In this document: positions 10,006-22,622 of the stretch, piece after piece
How the letters are laid out: the number at the start of each line of letters is the position of its first letter
How positions within the stretch are numbered: the stretch's first letter is position 1
Source: Lichenostomus cassidix
Taxonomy: Eukaryota; Chordata; Aves; Passeriformes; Meliphagidae
NCBI GenBank assembly: GCA_008360975.2
Contig: CM039182.1
Location: forward strand, 151,441,858-151,505,857
Reading direction: 5' to 3'
DNA: 64,000 nt
Translations under genes and position numbers: made by a program
The notes under the pieces: model-generated
The model's database searches: none
What the model saw: the letters and a program-made list of their open reading frames with translations, nothing else
What the model was told of the DNA's origin: nothing

Positions 10006-11709
10006 TCACCCTCGCAGCGCGATGTCCCCGGGGTGGCTCAGCCAGACGTCGAAAACGCTTTTATTGGGGGGAGGAGGAGGAGGAGGAGGAGGAGGAGGAG
10101 GAGGAGGAGGAGGAGGCGACGACCCTAAATCCCCCTCGGGGTGCTTTTGGGGTCTCGGGGGGTTGGGGTGAGGCAGGATTGGGGTCGCCCAGTGTAGGGC
10201 CAGGATTGGGGTCACCCCGTTCTGGGCTGGGGGAGCCACGGCGTTTGGGGCCACGGCGGTGCTGTAGGACGTGGGCAGCTGACCCCAAAGGATGGGCTCC
10301 GAGCCTTTTTGGGGTGCTGAGAGAATGGGCTCCGAGCCTTTTTGGGGTGCTGAGAGAATGGGGTCAGAGCCTTTTTGGGGTCCCCAAATGATGGGGTCAG
10401 AGCCTTGTTGGGGTGCTGAGATAATGGGGTCAGAGCCTTTTTGGGGTGCTGAGATAATGGGGTCAGAGCCTTTTTGGGGTGCTGAGAGAATGGGCTCCGA
10501 GCCTTTTTGGGGTCCCCAAATAATGGGGTCAGAGCCTTTTTGGGGTCCCCAAATAATGGGGGATGACATCCCATGGGGTTTAGGGAACTCAAACCCTTTT
10601 TGGGATCCTAAAATAATGGGATCAGATCCTTTTTGGGACCCCAAAATAATAGGGGATGAGGTCCCTTGGGGTCTGGGGGGTTCAGACCCTTTTTGGGATC
10701 CCCAAATAATGATGTCAGACCCGTTTTGGGATCCCCAAATAATGGGGTCAGAGCCTTTTTGGGACCCCAAAATAATAGGGGATGACGTCCCTTGGGGTTT
10801 AGGGAACTCAAACCCTTTTTGGGATCCTAAAATAATAGGATCAAACCCTTTTTGGGAGCCCAAAACAATAGGGGATGATGTCCCTTGGGGTCTGGGGAGT
10901 TCAGACCCTTTTTGGGGTCCCAAAGTAATGAGGTCAGACCCTTTTTGGGACCCCAAAACAATAGGCTCAACCCCTTTTTGGGACCCCAAAACAATAGGAT
11001 CAAACCCTTTTTGGGACCCCAAAATAATAGGGGATGATGTTCCTTGGGGTCTTGTGGGTTCAGATCCTTTTTGGGATCCCCAAATAATGATGTCAGACCC
11101 GTTTTGGGATCCCCAAATAATGGGATCAGAGCCTTTTTGGGGTCCCAGAATAATAGGTTCAGACCCTTTTTGGGACCCCAAAATAATAGGGGATGACATC
11201 CCTTGGGGTCTGGGGGACTCAGACCCTTTTAGGGATCCCCAAATAATAGGATCAGAGCCTTTTTGAGACCCCAAAACAATAGGATCAAACCCTTTTTGGG
11301 ACCCTGAAATAATAGGATCAGACACTTTTTGGGACCCCAAAACAATAGGCTCAAACCCTTTTTGGGACCCCAAACCAACAGGCTCAACCCCTTTTTGGGA
11401 TCCCCAGCTGGGCTCCAGCAGCACAGGAGGCGACGACGACCCCAAATCCCTTCCGTCCCCAAACGGGGGATTTTCCCGCAGGAGGGACGCGATGGAGAAG
11501 CTGGAATGGGGCGGGGTGGGGGAGGGGGGGTAGGGACACCCCGAAAGGACGAACGGGGACAGGTCGGGGACAAAGGGGGTGGCAGTGCCACCTCCTCCCC
11601 CCCGAGCCACGGCGGTGTTCTGCAGTTTTAGGGCCGCCGGCGGGATTCGGGTCACGTCCACCGTCCAGTAGTTGCCCTTGGCTTGGGGTTTGGTGGGGTC
11701 TTTGAGCAC
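10006..11709 (-). CDS. FOXH1: FOXH1 terminal exon, copy 2 (567 codons plus stop)
   Basis: Same architecture as copy 1: acceptor before GTGCTCAAAGACCCC at 11709, forkhead wing remnant, FSIASLL, repeat domain, WGQLPTSYS, polyproline, [14 protein letters not shown], stop. The repeat domain is longer, at 29 units (23 of 11 aa, 6 of 20 aa), and the AGG tract has 15 units (10072-10116). The first ~100 and last ~80 residues look identical to the other copies, so all length difference is whole repeats. A TTTTTGAGACC variant near 11264 puts a stop in the antisense frame but is synonymous (GGG TCT for GGG TCC) in the sense frame. There is no start codon of its own, so it would need upstream exons. Confidence 0.87.
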   Translation of the reverse strand: MLKDPTKPQAKGNYWTVDVTRIPPAALKLQNTAVARGGGGGTATPFVPDLSPFVLSGCPYPPSPTPPHSSFSIASLLRENPPFGDGRDLGSSSPPVLLEPSWGSQKGVEPVGLGSQKGFEPIVLGSQKVSDPIISGSQKGFDPIVLGSQKGSDPIIWGSLKGSESPRPQGMSSPIILGSQKGSEPIILGPQKGSDPIIWGSQNGSDIIIWGSQKGSEPTRPQGTSSPIILGSQKGFDPIVLGSQKGVEPIVLGSQKGSDLITLGPQKGSELPRPQGTSSPIVLGSQKGFDPIILGSQKGFEFPKPQGTSSPIILGSQKGSDPIIWGSQNGSDIIIWGSQKGSEPPRPQGTSSPIILGSQKGSDPIILGSQKGFEFPKPHGMSSPIIWGPQKGSDPIIWGPQKGSEPILSAPQKGSDPIISAPQKGSDPIISAPQQGSDPIIWGPQKGSDPILSAPQKGSEPILSAPQKGSEPILWGQLPTSYSTAVAPNAVAPPAQNGVTPILALHWATPILPHPNPPRPQKHPEGDLGSSPPPPPPPPPPPPPPPPPNKSVFDVWLSHPGDIALRG

Positions 11710-12379
11710 CTGGGGGGGAAAGGGGGAGGGTGGGACCCTAAAAGGGCCTGAAAGGGCCTGAAATGTCCTAAAATACCCTAAAATATCCGAAAATGTCCTA
11801 AAATGTCCTAAAATACCCTAAAATGTCCTAAAATATTTGGGACCCTACAGGGGTGGGAACCCCATTCCTAAAATGTCCTGAAATGTCCTGAAATATCTTA
11901 AGATATCCTAAAATATTTGGGATCCTACAGGGATGGGAATCCCAAAATCCTATAGGAATGGGACACCAAAACCCCCCAAATCCCCCAAAATGGGAACCCA
12001 AACCCTCAGAAATGGGAACCCCAAAACCCCAAAATCCCACAGGAATGGAATCCCAAAATCCTCAAAATCCCATAGGAATGGCATCCCAAAATCCCATAGG
12101 AATGAAAATCCCAAAATCCCATAGGAAGGAGACCCTAAACCCCCCAGAAATGGAAACCCCAAAAACCCCAAAATCCCACAGGAATGGGAACCTCAAACCC
12201 ATGAGAAACGGGAAACCATTCCTAAAATATCCTAAAATATCCTAAAATATCCTAAAATGTCCTAAAATACCCTAAAATGTCCTGAAATGTCCTGAAATAT
12301 CCTAAAATATCCTAAAAGGGCTGAGATCCTACAGGGGTGGGAATCCCAAAATCCTATAGGAATGGGAACCCCAAAACCC
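11710..12379. repeat. TCCTAAAATG satellite and composite repeat, unit 2
   Basis: Shorter version of the block in unit 1. It passes directly from GGGATCCTACAGGGGTGGGA (~12330) into the CCCCATAAAAA array. The ~250-bp low-repeat segment present in units 1, 5 and 6 is missing. Confidence 0.85.
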
Positions 12380-14053
12380 CATAAAAAGCCAAAAACCCCA
12401 TAAAAAACTCATTAAAAACCTCTAAAAACCCCATAAAAACTCCATAAAAACCTAAAAACCCCATAAAACCCCCATAAAACTCCCAAAATCCTAAAAACCC
12501 ATTAAAAACCCCATAAAAACCTCATAAAAACCTAAAAACCCCAATAAAAACCCCAAAATTCCATAAAACCCCAAAACACGATAGAAACCCCATAAAAAAC
12601 CCAAAACTCCATAAAAACCCCAAAAAACTCCATAAAAACCCCAAAATGCCATAAAAAACACATAAAACACCATAAAAACAAAAAAACCCATATAAAGCCC
12701 AAAAAAACCCCATAAAAACCCCAAATTCCATAAAAACCCCATAAAAACCCCATAAAAACCCCACAAAAAACCCCAAACCCCATAAAACCCCCATAAAAAT
12801 CCTAAAAACCCCATAAAATCCCCATAAAATCCCCAAACTCCATAAAAACCCCACAAAAACCCCATTAAACCCCAAAAAAACCCATAAAAACCCCAAACCC
12901 CATAAAATCCCCATAAAAACCCCAAATTCCATAAAAACCCCACAAAAACCCCATTAAACCCCCAAAAACCCATAAAAACCCCAAACCCTAAAAAAACCCA
13001 TAACAAACCCCAAAACCCCATAAAAAATCCTAAAATCCCCATTAAAACCCCATAAAAAACCCCAAAACCCCATAAAAACATCTAAACCCCATAACAAACC
13101 CTAAAAAACCCAAAACCCCATAAAACCCATAAAAACCCCATAAAAAACCCCAAAATGCCATAAAAAACCCATAAAACCCCATAAAAACCCCCAAACCCTA
13201 TAAAAACCCCATAAAAACCCCATAAAAACCCCACAAAACCCCACAAAAACCCCACAAAAACCCATAAAAATCACCAAAAAACCCAAAACCCCATAAAAAC
13301 TTCAAAACCCCAATAAAAACCCCAAAAACCATAAAACCACCAAAACACCCAAAAACCCCATAAAAGCCCAAAAACCCATGAAAACCCCATAAAACTCCAT
13401 AAAAACCCCATAAAAACCTCAAAACCCATGAAAACCTCACAAAAATCTGAAACCCCATAAAAAAACCCATAAAACCCAAAACCCGTTAAAAACCCATAAA
13501 AATCCCATAAAAACCCCTTTAAACCCCCAAAACCCCCATAAAAACCCCATAGAAACCCCATAAAAACCCCCAAAATCCTAAAAACCCCATTAAAAAACCC
13601 CAAAACCCCATAAAAACCCTATTAAAAACTCTAAAACCCAAAAAAACAACCAAAAAACCCATAAAACCCCAAAATCCTAAAAACCCCATAAAAACTCCAT
13701 AAAACCCCCAAAACCCCATAAAACCCCCAAAACCCCACAAAAACCCCAACAAACCTCCAAAAACCCATAAAAACCCTATAAAAACCCCACAAAACCCCAT
13801 ATAAATCCCAAAACCCCACAAGAACCCATAAAACACCATAAAAACCCCAAAACTCCAAAACCCCATAAAAACCCCATAAAAACCCCACAAAAAACACGTC
13901 AAAACCCCAAAACCCCATGAAAACCCCATAAAAAAACCAAAACCCCAATAAAAACCCATAAAAACCCCACAAAACCCACAAAACCCTAAAAAACCCACAA
14001 AAACCCCTTAAAAACCTGTAAAAGCCCCAAAACTGCATAAAAACCTTATAAAA
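12380..14053. repeat. CCCCATAAAAA/CCCCAAAA satellite, unit 2
   Basis: About 1.7 kb of the C4A4-type array. Higher-order reuse of longer phrases (for example CCCCATAAAATCCCC with neighbours) indicates local duplications within the array. Confidence 0.9.
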
Positions 14054-14330
14054 ACTGACTGGGATGGACTGGGATGAACTGGGATGGACTGGGATGAACT
14101 GGGATGAACTGGGATTGAACTGGGATGAACTGGGATGAACTGGGATGAACTGGGATTGAACTGGGATTGAACTGGGATGAACTGGGATGAACTGGGATGA
14201 ACTGGGATGAACTGGGACAGACTGGGATGAACTGGGATGAACTGGGATGGACTGGGATGAACTGGGATTGAACTGGGATGAACTGGGATGAACTGGGATG
14301 AACTGGGATGAACTGGGACAGCCTGGGCAG
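14054..14330. repeat. CTGGGATGAA satellite, unit 2 (shortest array)
   Basis: Only ~280 bp of the 10/11-bp repeat, against ~3 kb in unit 1. This is the largest length difference between units and the main reason unit sizes vary. Confidence 0.93.
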
Positions 14331-14332
14331 GG

Positions 14333-14369
<37 letters not shown>

Positions 14370-14450
14370 GACCCACAATGACACCAACAACGTCACTGCC
14401 TTTGTCACCCAATGCCTTTATTGGCTGCCAGGCTGGGCAGGGACAGCGGG
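14331..14450 (-). promoter_or_regulatory. (TG)17 plus AATAAA segment, copy 3 side
   Basis: AATAAA on the minus strand at 14422-14417 with the same GU-rich downstream sequence and a TG run (14367-14334). It is 2.6 kb 3' of the FOXH1 copy 3 stop and is a putative polyadenylation site. Confidence 0.58.
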
Positions 14451-17040
14451 GGGGACCCCAAATTTTGGGGTGGGACCAGGAAATTTTGGGGTGAGACTGA
14501 AATTTTGGGGTGAGACATCCGAATTTTTGGGATGGGACCCACAATATTTTGGGATGGAATCCACAAAATTTTGGGAAAAGAGCCCTGGAATTTTGGGGTG
14601 AGACCATGAAATTTTGGGGTGGGACCACCCGAAATTTTGGGAGGAGACCCCTGCAAATTTGGGATGAAACACCCGAAATTTTGGGATGGGACCCACGAAA
14701 TTTTTGGGTGAGACATCTGAAATTTTGGGACGAGAACCCCGAAATTTTGGGATGGGAGCTGCCAAATGTTGGGGTGAGACATCCAAAATTTTGGGGTGAG
14801 ACATCTGAAATTTTGGGATGAGACCATGAAATTTTGGGGTGAGAGCCACCAAATTTTGGGATGAGACCCCCAAAATTTTGGGATGAAACCTGCGAAATTT
14901 TGGGGCAAGACCCGCAAAATTTCGGGGTGAGATCCACGAAATTTTGGGAAGAAACCCCCAAAATTTTGGGATGAAACTCCTGAAAGTTTGGGGTGAGACA
15001 TCCGAATTTTTGGGATGGGACCCACAATATTTTGGGATGGAATCCACAAAATTTTGGGAAAAGAGCCCTGAAATTTTGGGGTGAGACCATGAAATTTTGG
15101 GGTGAGACATCCGAAATTTTGGGGCGAGACCCCTGCAAATTTGGGATGAAACACCCGAAATTTTGGGATGGGACCCCCGAAATTTTTGGGTGAGACATCC
15201 GAAATTTTGGGATGGGAGCCCTGAAATTTTGGGGCGAGACCATGAAATGTTGGGATGAGAGATCTGAAATTTTGGGACGAGAACCCCGAAATTTTGGGAT
15301 GGGAGCCGCCAAATGTTGGGGTGAGACATCCAAACTTTTGGGATTAAACACCCGAAATTTTGGGGTGAGACATTCGAAATTTTGGGATGGGAGCCGCGAA
15401 ATTTTGGGATGAGACCCACAAAATTTTAGGAGCAGAACCCTGAAACTTTAGGATGAAACCTCCAAAATTTTGGGACGAGAGCCCCTAAATTTTGGGATGG
15501 GAGCTGCGAAATTTTGGGGTGAGATATCCAAAATTTTGGGGTGAAACCACGAAATTTTGAGGTGCGACATCTGAAATTTTGGGTTGGGACCCACAAAATC
15601 TAGAGGTGGAATCCACGAAATTTTGGGATGAGACTGCAAAATTTTGGGGTGGGACCTGTGAAATTTTGGGATGAGACCCCCGAAATTTTGGGGTGAGACC
15701 AAAATTTTGGGATTGGACCCATGAAATTTTTAGATGGGATCGAAATTTTGGGACGAGACTGCGAAATTTTGGGGTGAGATCAGCAAAATTTTGGGGCAAG
15801 ACCATAAAATTTTGGGATGAGAACCTCGAAATTTTGGGATGAGATCCACAAAATTTTAGGGTGAAACCACCAAAATTTTAGGGTGAGACCCGCGAAATTT
15901 TGGGATGAGACATCCGAAATTTGGGATGACAGCTCCGAAATTTTGGGGTGAGATCTGTGAAATTTTGGGGTGAGACATCCAAAAGTTTAGGATGGGAACC
16001 CCGAAAATTTGGGGATGAAACCCCAAAATTTTGAGGTGAGATCTGCGAAATTTTGGGGTGACAGATCCGAAGTTTTGGGATTAAACACCAGAAATTTTGG
16101 AGTGAGACCGCGAAGTTTTGAGATGAAACCCCAAAATTTTGGGACAAGAACCCCAAAATTTCGTGGTGAGACCCCCCCCAATTTTGGGATGGGAGCCGCA
16201 AAATCTTGGGATGAAATCCCCAAAATTTTGAGATGAAATCCACAAAATATTGGGAGGGGATCCCCGAAATTTTAGGATGAAACTCCCGTAATTTTAGGAT
16301 GTAACCTGTGAAATTTTGGGATGGGATCCACAAAATTTTGGGACGGGATCCCCCCCAAAATTTTGGGATGGGAACCCCAAAAATTTAGGATGAAACCCCT
16401 GAAACTTTGGGACGGGATCCCTGAAATTTTAGGATGAGACTCCCAAAATTTTGGGGTGAGCCCGCGAAAATTTGGGATGGAATCTGTGAAATTTTGGGAA
16501 AAGAGCCCCGAAATTTTGGGATGAGAGCCGCAAAATTTTGGGATGGGATCCCTGAAATTTTAGGATGAGACCCCCAAAATTTTGGGGTGAGACCCGCGAA
16601 ATCTTGGGGTGAAACCCCAAAATTTTGGGACGGGGTCCCTGAAATTTTAGGATGAAACCCCAAAATATCTGGGTGAGATCCCCCAATTTTGGGGTGAGAC
16701 TCTGAAATTTTAGGATGAAATCCCAAAATTTTAGAATGAAACCCCCGAAATTTTGGGGCGAGATATCCGAAATTTTGGGATGGGATCCGCAAAATTTTGG
16801 GGCGAGACCATAAAATTTTGGGGTGAGAACTGTGAAATTTGGGATGAAACCCCAACATTTTGGGACAAGAGCCCCTAAATTTGGAGGTGGGACCTGCGAA
16901 ATTTTGGGATTGGACCCCCAAAATTTTGGGATGGGATCGGCAAAATTTTAGGATGAGATCCCTGCAATTTTAGGATGAAACCCCCAAAATTTTAGGATGA
17001 AACCCCCAAAATTTTAGGACCAGCACCCCAAAATTTGGGC
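14451..17040. repeat. ~20-bp AAAATTTT satellite (block A), unit 3
   Basis: About 2.6 kb. Contains a ~480-bp internal duplication: the phrase around 14505-14600 (GAATTTTTGGGATGGGACCC, then a GGAAAAGAGCCC unit) reappears around 14990-15080, so longer tracts duplicate within the array. Confidence 0.88.
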
Positions 17041-17064
17041 ACAAAACCCCCAAAATGTTGGGCG

Positions 17065-18543
17065 TCACCCTCGCAGCGCGATGTCCCCGGGGTGGCTCAG
17101 CCAGACGTCGAAAACGCTTTTATTGGGGGGAGGAGGAGGAGGAGGAGGAGGAGGAGGAGGAGGAGGAGGAGGAGGCGACGACCCTAAATCCCCCTCGGGG
17201 TGCTTTTGGGGTCTCGGGGGGTTGGGGTGAGGCAGGATTGGGGTCGCCCAGTGTAGGGCCAGGATTGGGGTCACCCCGTTCTGGGCTGGGGGAGCCACGG
17301 CGTTTGGGGCCACGGCGGTGCTGTAGGACGTGGGCAGCTGACCCCAAAGGATGGGCTCCGAGCCTTTTTGGGGTGCTGAGAGAATGGGGTCAGAGCCTTT
17401 TTGGGGTCCCCAAATAATGGGGTCAGAGCCTTTTTGGGGTCCCCAAATAATGGGGTCAGAGCCTTTTTGGGACCCCAAAACAATAGGGTCAAACCCTTTT
17501 TGGGACCCTAAAATAATGGGTTCAGACCCTTTTTGGGACCCCAGAATAATAGGATCAGACCCTTTTTGGGACCCCAGAATAATAGGATCAGACCCTTTTT
17601 GGGGTCCCAGAATAATGGGGGATGACATCCCATGGGGTTTAGGGAACTCAAACCCTTTTTGGGATCCTAAAATAATGGGATCAGATCCTTTTTGGGACCC
17701 TAAAATAATAGGGGATGACATCCCTTGGGGTCTTGTGGGTTCAGATCCTTTTTGGGATCCCCAAATAATGATGTCAGACCCGTTTTGGGACCCCAAAATA
17801 ATAGGGGATGACATCCCTTGGGGTTTAGGGGGTTCAGAGCTTTTTTGGGGTCCCAGAATAATAGGATCAGAGCCTTTTTGGGACCCCAAAACAATAGGAT
17901 CAAACCCTTTTTGGGACCCCAAGACAATAGGATCAAACCCTTTTTGGGACCCCAAAATAATAGGGGATGATGTTCCTTGGGGTCTGGGGGGTTCAGATCC
18001 TTTTTGGGGTCCCAAAACAATAGGCTCAACCCCTTTCTGGGACCCCAAAACAATAGGCTCAAATCCTTTTTGGGACCCCAAACCAACAGGCTCAACCCCT
18101 TTTTGGGATCCCAAAATAATAGGGGATGACATCCCTTGGGGTCTGGTGGGTTCAGACCCTTTTAGGGATCCCCAAATAATAGGTTCAGACCCTTTTTGGG
18201 ACCCCAAACCAACAGGCTCAACCCCTTTTTGGGATCCCCAGCTGGGCTCCAGCAGCACAGGAGGCGACGACGACCCCAAATCCCTTCCGTCCCCAAACGG
18301 GGGATTTTCCCGCAGGAGGGACGCGATGGAGAAGCTGGAATGGGGCGGGGTGGGGGAGGGGGGGTAGGGACACCCCGAAAGGACGAACGGGGACAGGTCG
18401 GGGACAAAGGGGGTGGCAGTGCCACCTCCTCCCCCCCGAGCCACGGCGGTGTTCTGCAGTTTTAGGGCCGCCGGCGGGATTCGGGTCACGTCCACCGTCC
18501 AGTAGTTGCCCTTGGCTTGGGGTTTGGTGGGGTCTTTGAGCAC
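17065..18543 (-). CDS. FOXH1: FOXH1 terminal exon, copy 3 (492 codons plus stop)
   Basis: Intact exon with the same conserved ends as the other copies. The repeat domain has 23 units (18 short, 5 long) and the AGG tract 15 units (17131-17175). The order of repeat variants (VEPVGL, FEPIVL, DIIIW types) differs from copies 1 and 2, so it is not a simple recent copy of a neighbour. EH1 and SMAD-interaction motifs are unchanged. Confidence 0.87.
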   Translation of the reverse strand: MLKDPTKPQAKGNYWTVDVTRIPPAALKLQNTAVARGGGGGTATPFVPDLSPFVLSGCPYPPSPTPPHSSFSIASLLRENPPFGDGRDLGSSSPPVLLEPSWGSQKGVEPVGLGSQKGSEPIIWGSLKGSEPTRPQGMSSPIILGSQKGVEPVGLGSQKGFEPIVLGSQKGVEPIVLGPQKGSEPPRPQGTSSPIILGSQKGFDPIVLGSQKGFDPIVLGSQKGSDPIILGPQKSSEPPKPQGMSSPIILGSQNGSDIIIWGSQKGSEPTRPQGMSSPIILGSQKGSDPIILGSQKGFEFPKPHGMSSPIILGPQKGSDPIILGSQKGSDPIILGSQKGSEPIILGSQKGFDPIVLGSQKGSDPIIWGPQKGSDPIIWGPQKGSDPILSAPQKGSEPILWGQLPTSYSTAVAPNAVAPPAQNGVTPILALHWATPILPHPNPPRPQKHPEGDLGSSPPPPPPPPPPPPPPPPPNKSVFDVWLSHPGDIALRG

Positions 18544-19489
18544 CTGGGGGGGAAAGGGGGAGGGTGGGACCCTAAAAGGGCCTGGAATGGCCTGGAATGT
18601 CCTAAAAGATCCTAAAATACCCTAAAATATCCTAAAATACCCTAAAATATCCTAAAATATTGGGGACCCTACAGGGGTGGGAACCCCGTTCCTAAAATGT
18701 CCTGAAATGTCCTGAAATGTCCTAAAAGATCCTAAAATATTCTAAAATTTCTTAAGATATCCTAAAATATTTGGGATCCTACAGGGATGGGAACCCCATT
18801 CCTAAAATGTCCTAAAATATCCTAAAATGTCCTGAAATATCCTAAAATGTCCTGAAATGTCCCAAAATACCCTGAAATATCCTAAAATGTCCTAAAATAT
18901 TTGGGACCCTACAGGAATGGGAATCCCAAAATCCTATAGGAATGGGACACCAAAACCCCCAAAATCCCCCAAAATGGGAACCCAAACCCTCAGAAATGGG
19001 AACCCCAAAACCCCCAAAATCCCATAGGAATGAGACCTCAAAATCCCATAGGAATGGGACAACAAACTCCTCAGAAATGGGAACCCCAAAACCCCAAAAT
19101 CCTACAGGAATGGAATCCCAAAATCCTCAAAATCCCATAGGAATGGAACCACAAAATCCCATAGGAAGGAGACCCTAAAGCCCCCAGAAATGGAAACCCC
19201 AAAAACCCCAAAATCCCATAGGAATGGGAACCTCAAACCCCTGAGAAACGGGAACCCATTCCTAAAATATCCGAAAATATCCCAAAATGTCCTAAAATGT
19301 CCCAAAATGTCCTAAAATACCCTAAAATGTCCGAAAATATCCTGAAATATCCCAAAATGTCCTAAAATGTCCTAAAATGTCCTAAAATGTCCTGAAATGT
19401 CCTGAAATGTCCTAAAATGTCCTGAAATACCCTAAAAGGGCTGGGATCCTACAGGGGTGGGAACCCCGAAATCCTATAGGAATGGGAAC
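18544..19489. repeat. TCCTAAAATG satellite and composite repeat, unit 3
   Basis: Intron-like flank of copy 3. Two composite blocks with ATAGGAATGGGA motifs lie between runs of the 10-bp unit. The ~250-bp low-repeat segment is absent. Confidence 0.85.
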
Positions 19490-20255
19490 CCCAAAACCCC
19501 ATAAAAAGCCAAAAACCCCATAAAAACCACACAAAACCCCCATAAGAACTCATTAAAAACCCCATAAAACCCAAAAACCCCCCCAAAACCCATCAAAACC
19601 ACATAAAACCCCAAAACTCAATAAAAACCCCACAAAAACCCCATAAAACCCCAAAAAAAACCCCAAAAAACCCATAAAAAACAAAAAAAACCATTAAAAC
19701 CCCAAAAACCCATAAAACCCACAAAAAACCCATAAAAAACCCAAAACCCCATAAAAACCCCAAAATCCCATAAAAACCCAATAAAGACCCCATAAAATAC
19801 ACCATAAAACCTCCAAACCCTAAAAACAAAAAAAAACCCATAAAAACCCCAGAAACCCCATAAAAACCCCAAAATCCTAAAAACCCCATAAAAACTCCAT
19901 AGAAACCCCAAAACCCCATAAAAACCCCAACAAACCTCCAAAAACCCATAAAAACCCAATAAAAACCCCACAAAACCCCATATAAATCCCAAAACCCCAC
20001 AAGAACCCATAAAACCCCATAAAAACCCCAAAACTCCAAAACCCCATAAAAACCCCATAAAAACCCCAAAAAACCCCATAAAAACCCCACAAAAAACACG
20101 TCAAAACCCCAAACCCCATGAAAACCCCATAAAAACCCCAAAACCCCAATAAAAACCCATAAAAACCCCACAAAACCCTCAAAATCCTAAAAAACCCACA
20201 AAAACCCCTTAAAAACCTGTAAAAGGCCCAAAACTGCATAAAAACCCTATAAAAA
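19490..20255. repeat. CCCCATAAAAA/CCCCAAAA satellite, unit 3
   Basis: About 0.77 kb, roughly half the length of the arrays in units 1 and 2. The minus strand is G4T4-like. Confidence 0.9.
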
Positions 20256-20916
20256 CTGACTGGGATGGACTGGGATGAACTGGGATTGAACTGGGATTGA
20301 ACTGGGATGAACTGGGACGAACTGGGACAGCCTGGGCTGAACTGGGATGAACTGGGATGGACTGGGATTGAACTGGGATGAACTGGGATGGACTGGGACG
20401 GACTGGGATTGAACTGGGATGAACTGGGATTGAACTGGGATTGAACTGGGATGAACTGGGATGAACTGGGATGAACTGGGATGAACTGGGATTGAACTGG
20501 GATGAACTGGGATGAACTGGGATGGACTGGGATGAACTGGGTTTGAACTGGGATTGAACTGGGATTGAACTGGGATGAACTGGGATGGACTGGGATGAAC
20601 TGGGATGAACTGGGATTGAACTGGGATGAACTGGGATGAACTGGGATTGAACTGGGATTGAACTGGGATGAACTGGGATTGAACTGGGATGGACTGGGAT
20701 GAACTGGGATGAACTGGGATGAACTGGGATGGACTGGGATTGAACTAGGATTGAACTGGGATGAACTGGGATGAACTGGGATGAACTGGGATGAACTGGG
20801 ATTGAACTGGGATGAACTGGGATTGAACTGGGATGAACTGGGATGAACTGGGATGAACTGGGATGAACTGGGATGGACTGGGATGAACTGGGATGAACTG
20901 GGACAGCCTGGGCAGG
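20256..20916. repeat. CTGGGATGAA satellite, unit 3
   Basis: About 660 bp of 10/11-bp units ending in the shared GGGACAGCCTGGGCAGGGT junction before the CA run. Confidence 0.93.
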
Positions 20917-20917
20917 G

Positions 20918-20952
<35 letters not shown>

Positions 20953-21035
20953 GACCCACAATGACACCAACAACGTCACTGCCTTTGTCACCCAATGCCT
21001 TTATTGGCTGCCAGGCTGGGCAGGGACAGCGGGGG
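20917..21035 (-). promoter_or_regulatory. (TG)16 plus AATAAA segment, copy 4 side
   Basis: Minus-strand AATAAA at 21005-21000, GU-rich downstream sequence, TG run 20950-20919. It is 1.6 kb 3' of the copy 4 stop. Confidence 0.58.
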
Positions 21036-22600
21036 GGACCCCAAATTTTGGGGTGGGACCAGGAAATTTTGGGGTGAGACCAGGAAATTTTGGGGTGAGA
21101 CCAGGAAATTTTGGGGTGAGACCAGGAAATTTTGGGGTGGGACCAGGAAATTTTGGGATGAGACATCCGAAATTTGGGATGAGACTGCAAAATTTTGGGG
21201 TGAGATCTGTGAAATTTTGGGATGAAACCTTGGAAATTTTGTGATGAGATCCACGAAATTTTGGGGTGAGACATCCGAATTTTTGGGATGGGACCCACAA
21301 TATTTTGGGATGGAATCCACAAAATTTTGGGATGGGAGCCCTGAAATTTTGGGGTGAGACCATGAAATTTTGGGGTGAGACATCCAAAATTTTGGGACGA
21401 GACCCCTGCAAATTTGGGATGAAACACCCGAAATTTTGGGATGGGAGCCCTGAAATTTTGGGGTGAGACCAAGAAATTTTGGGATGAGACATCTGACATT
21501 TTGGGACGAGAACCCTGAAATTTTGGGATGGGAGCTGCCAAATGTTGGGGTGAGACATCCAAAATTTTGGGGTGAGACATCTGAAATTTTGGGATGAGAC
21601 CATGAAATTTTGGGGTGGGAGCCACCAAATTTTGGGAAGAAACCCCCAAAATTTTGGGATGAAACTCCTGAAATTTTGGGGTGAGACATCCGAATTTTTG
21701 GGATGGGACCCACAATATTTTGGGATGGAATCCACAAAATTTTGGGAAAAGAGCCCTGAAATTTTGGGGTGAGACCATGAAATTTTGGGGTGGGACCACC
21801 CGAAATTTTGGGATGGGACCCCCGAAATTTTTGGGTGAGACATCCGAAATTTTGGGATGGGAGCCCTGAAATTTTGGGGCGAGACCATGAAATGTTGGGA
21901 TGAGACATCTGACATTTTGGGACGAGAACCCCGAAATTTTGGGATGGGAGCCGCCAAATGTTGGGGTGAGACATCCAAAATTTTGGGATTAAACACCCGA
22001 AATTTTGGGGTGAGACATTCGAAATTTTGGGATGGGAGCCGCGAAATTTTGGGATGAGACCCACAAAATTTTGGGGTGAGACCCACTAAATTTCAGGACC
22101 AGAACCCTGAAACTTTAGGATGAAACCTCCAAAATTTCGGAATGAGAGCCCCTAAATTTTGGGATGGGACCTGCGAAATTTTGGGATGAGACATCTGAAA
22201 TTTGGGACGGGATCCCTGAAATTTTAGGCTGAGACCCCCGAAATTGTGGGGCAAAACCCCCAAAATTTTGGGACAAGAACCACAAAATTTTGTGTTGAGA
22301 CTCCCCCAATTTGGGATGGGAGCTGCGAAATTTTGGGGTGAAACCTGTGAAATTTTGGGGTAGAATCTGCAAAATTTTGGGACGAGAGCCCCAAAATTTT
22401 AGGATGAGACCTTCAAAATTTTGGGATGAAACCCTGAAATTTTGGGATGAGAGCCCTGACATTTTGGGACGAAACCCCAAAATTTTGGGACGGGATCCCT
22501 GAAATTTGAGGCTGAGACCCCCGAAATTTTGGGGCAAACCCCCAAAATTTTAGGATGAAACCCCCGCAATTTTAGGACCAGCACCCCAAAATTTGGGCAC
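21036..22600. repeat. ~20-bp AAAATTTT satellite (block A), unit 4
   Basis: Begins with a homogeneous run of GGGACCAGGAAATTTTGGGG units (21050-21160), then diverges. It resembles block A of unit 3 more than that of units 1 or 2 (shared GAATTTTTGGGATGGGACCC phrase). Confidence 0.88.
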
Positions 22601-22622
22601 AAAACCCCCAAAATGTTGGGCG

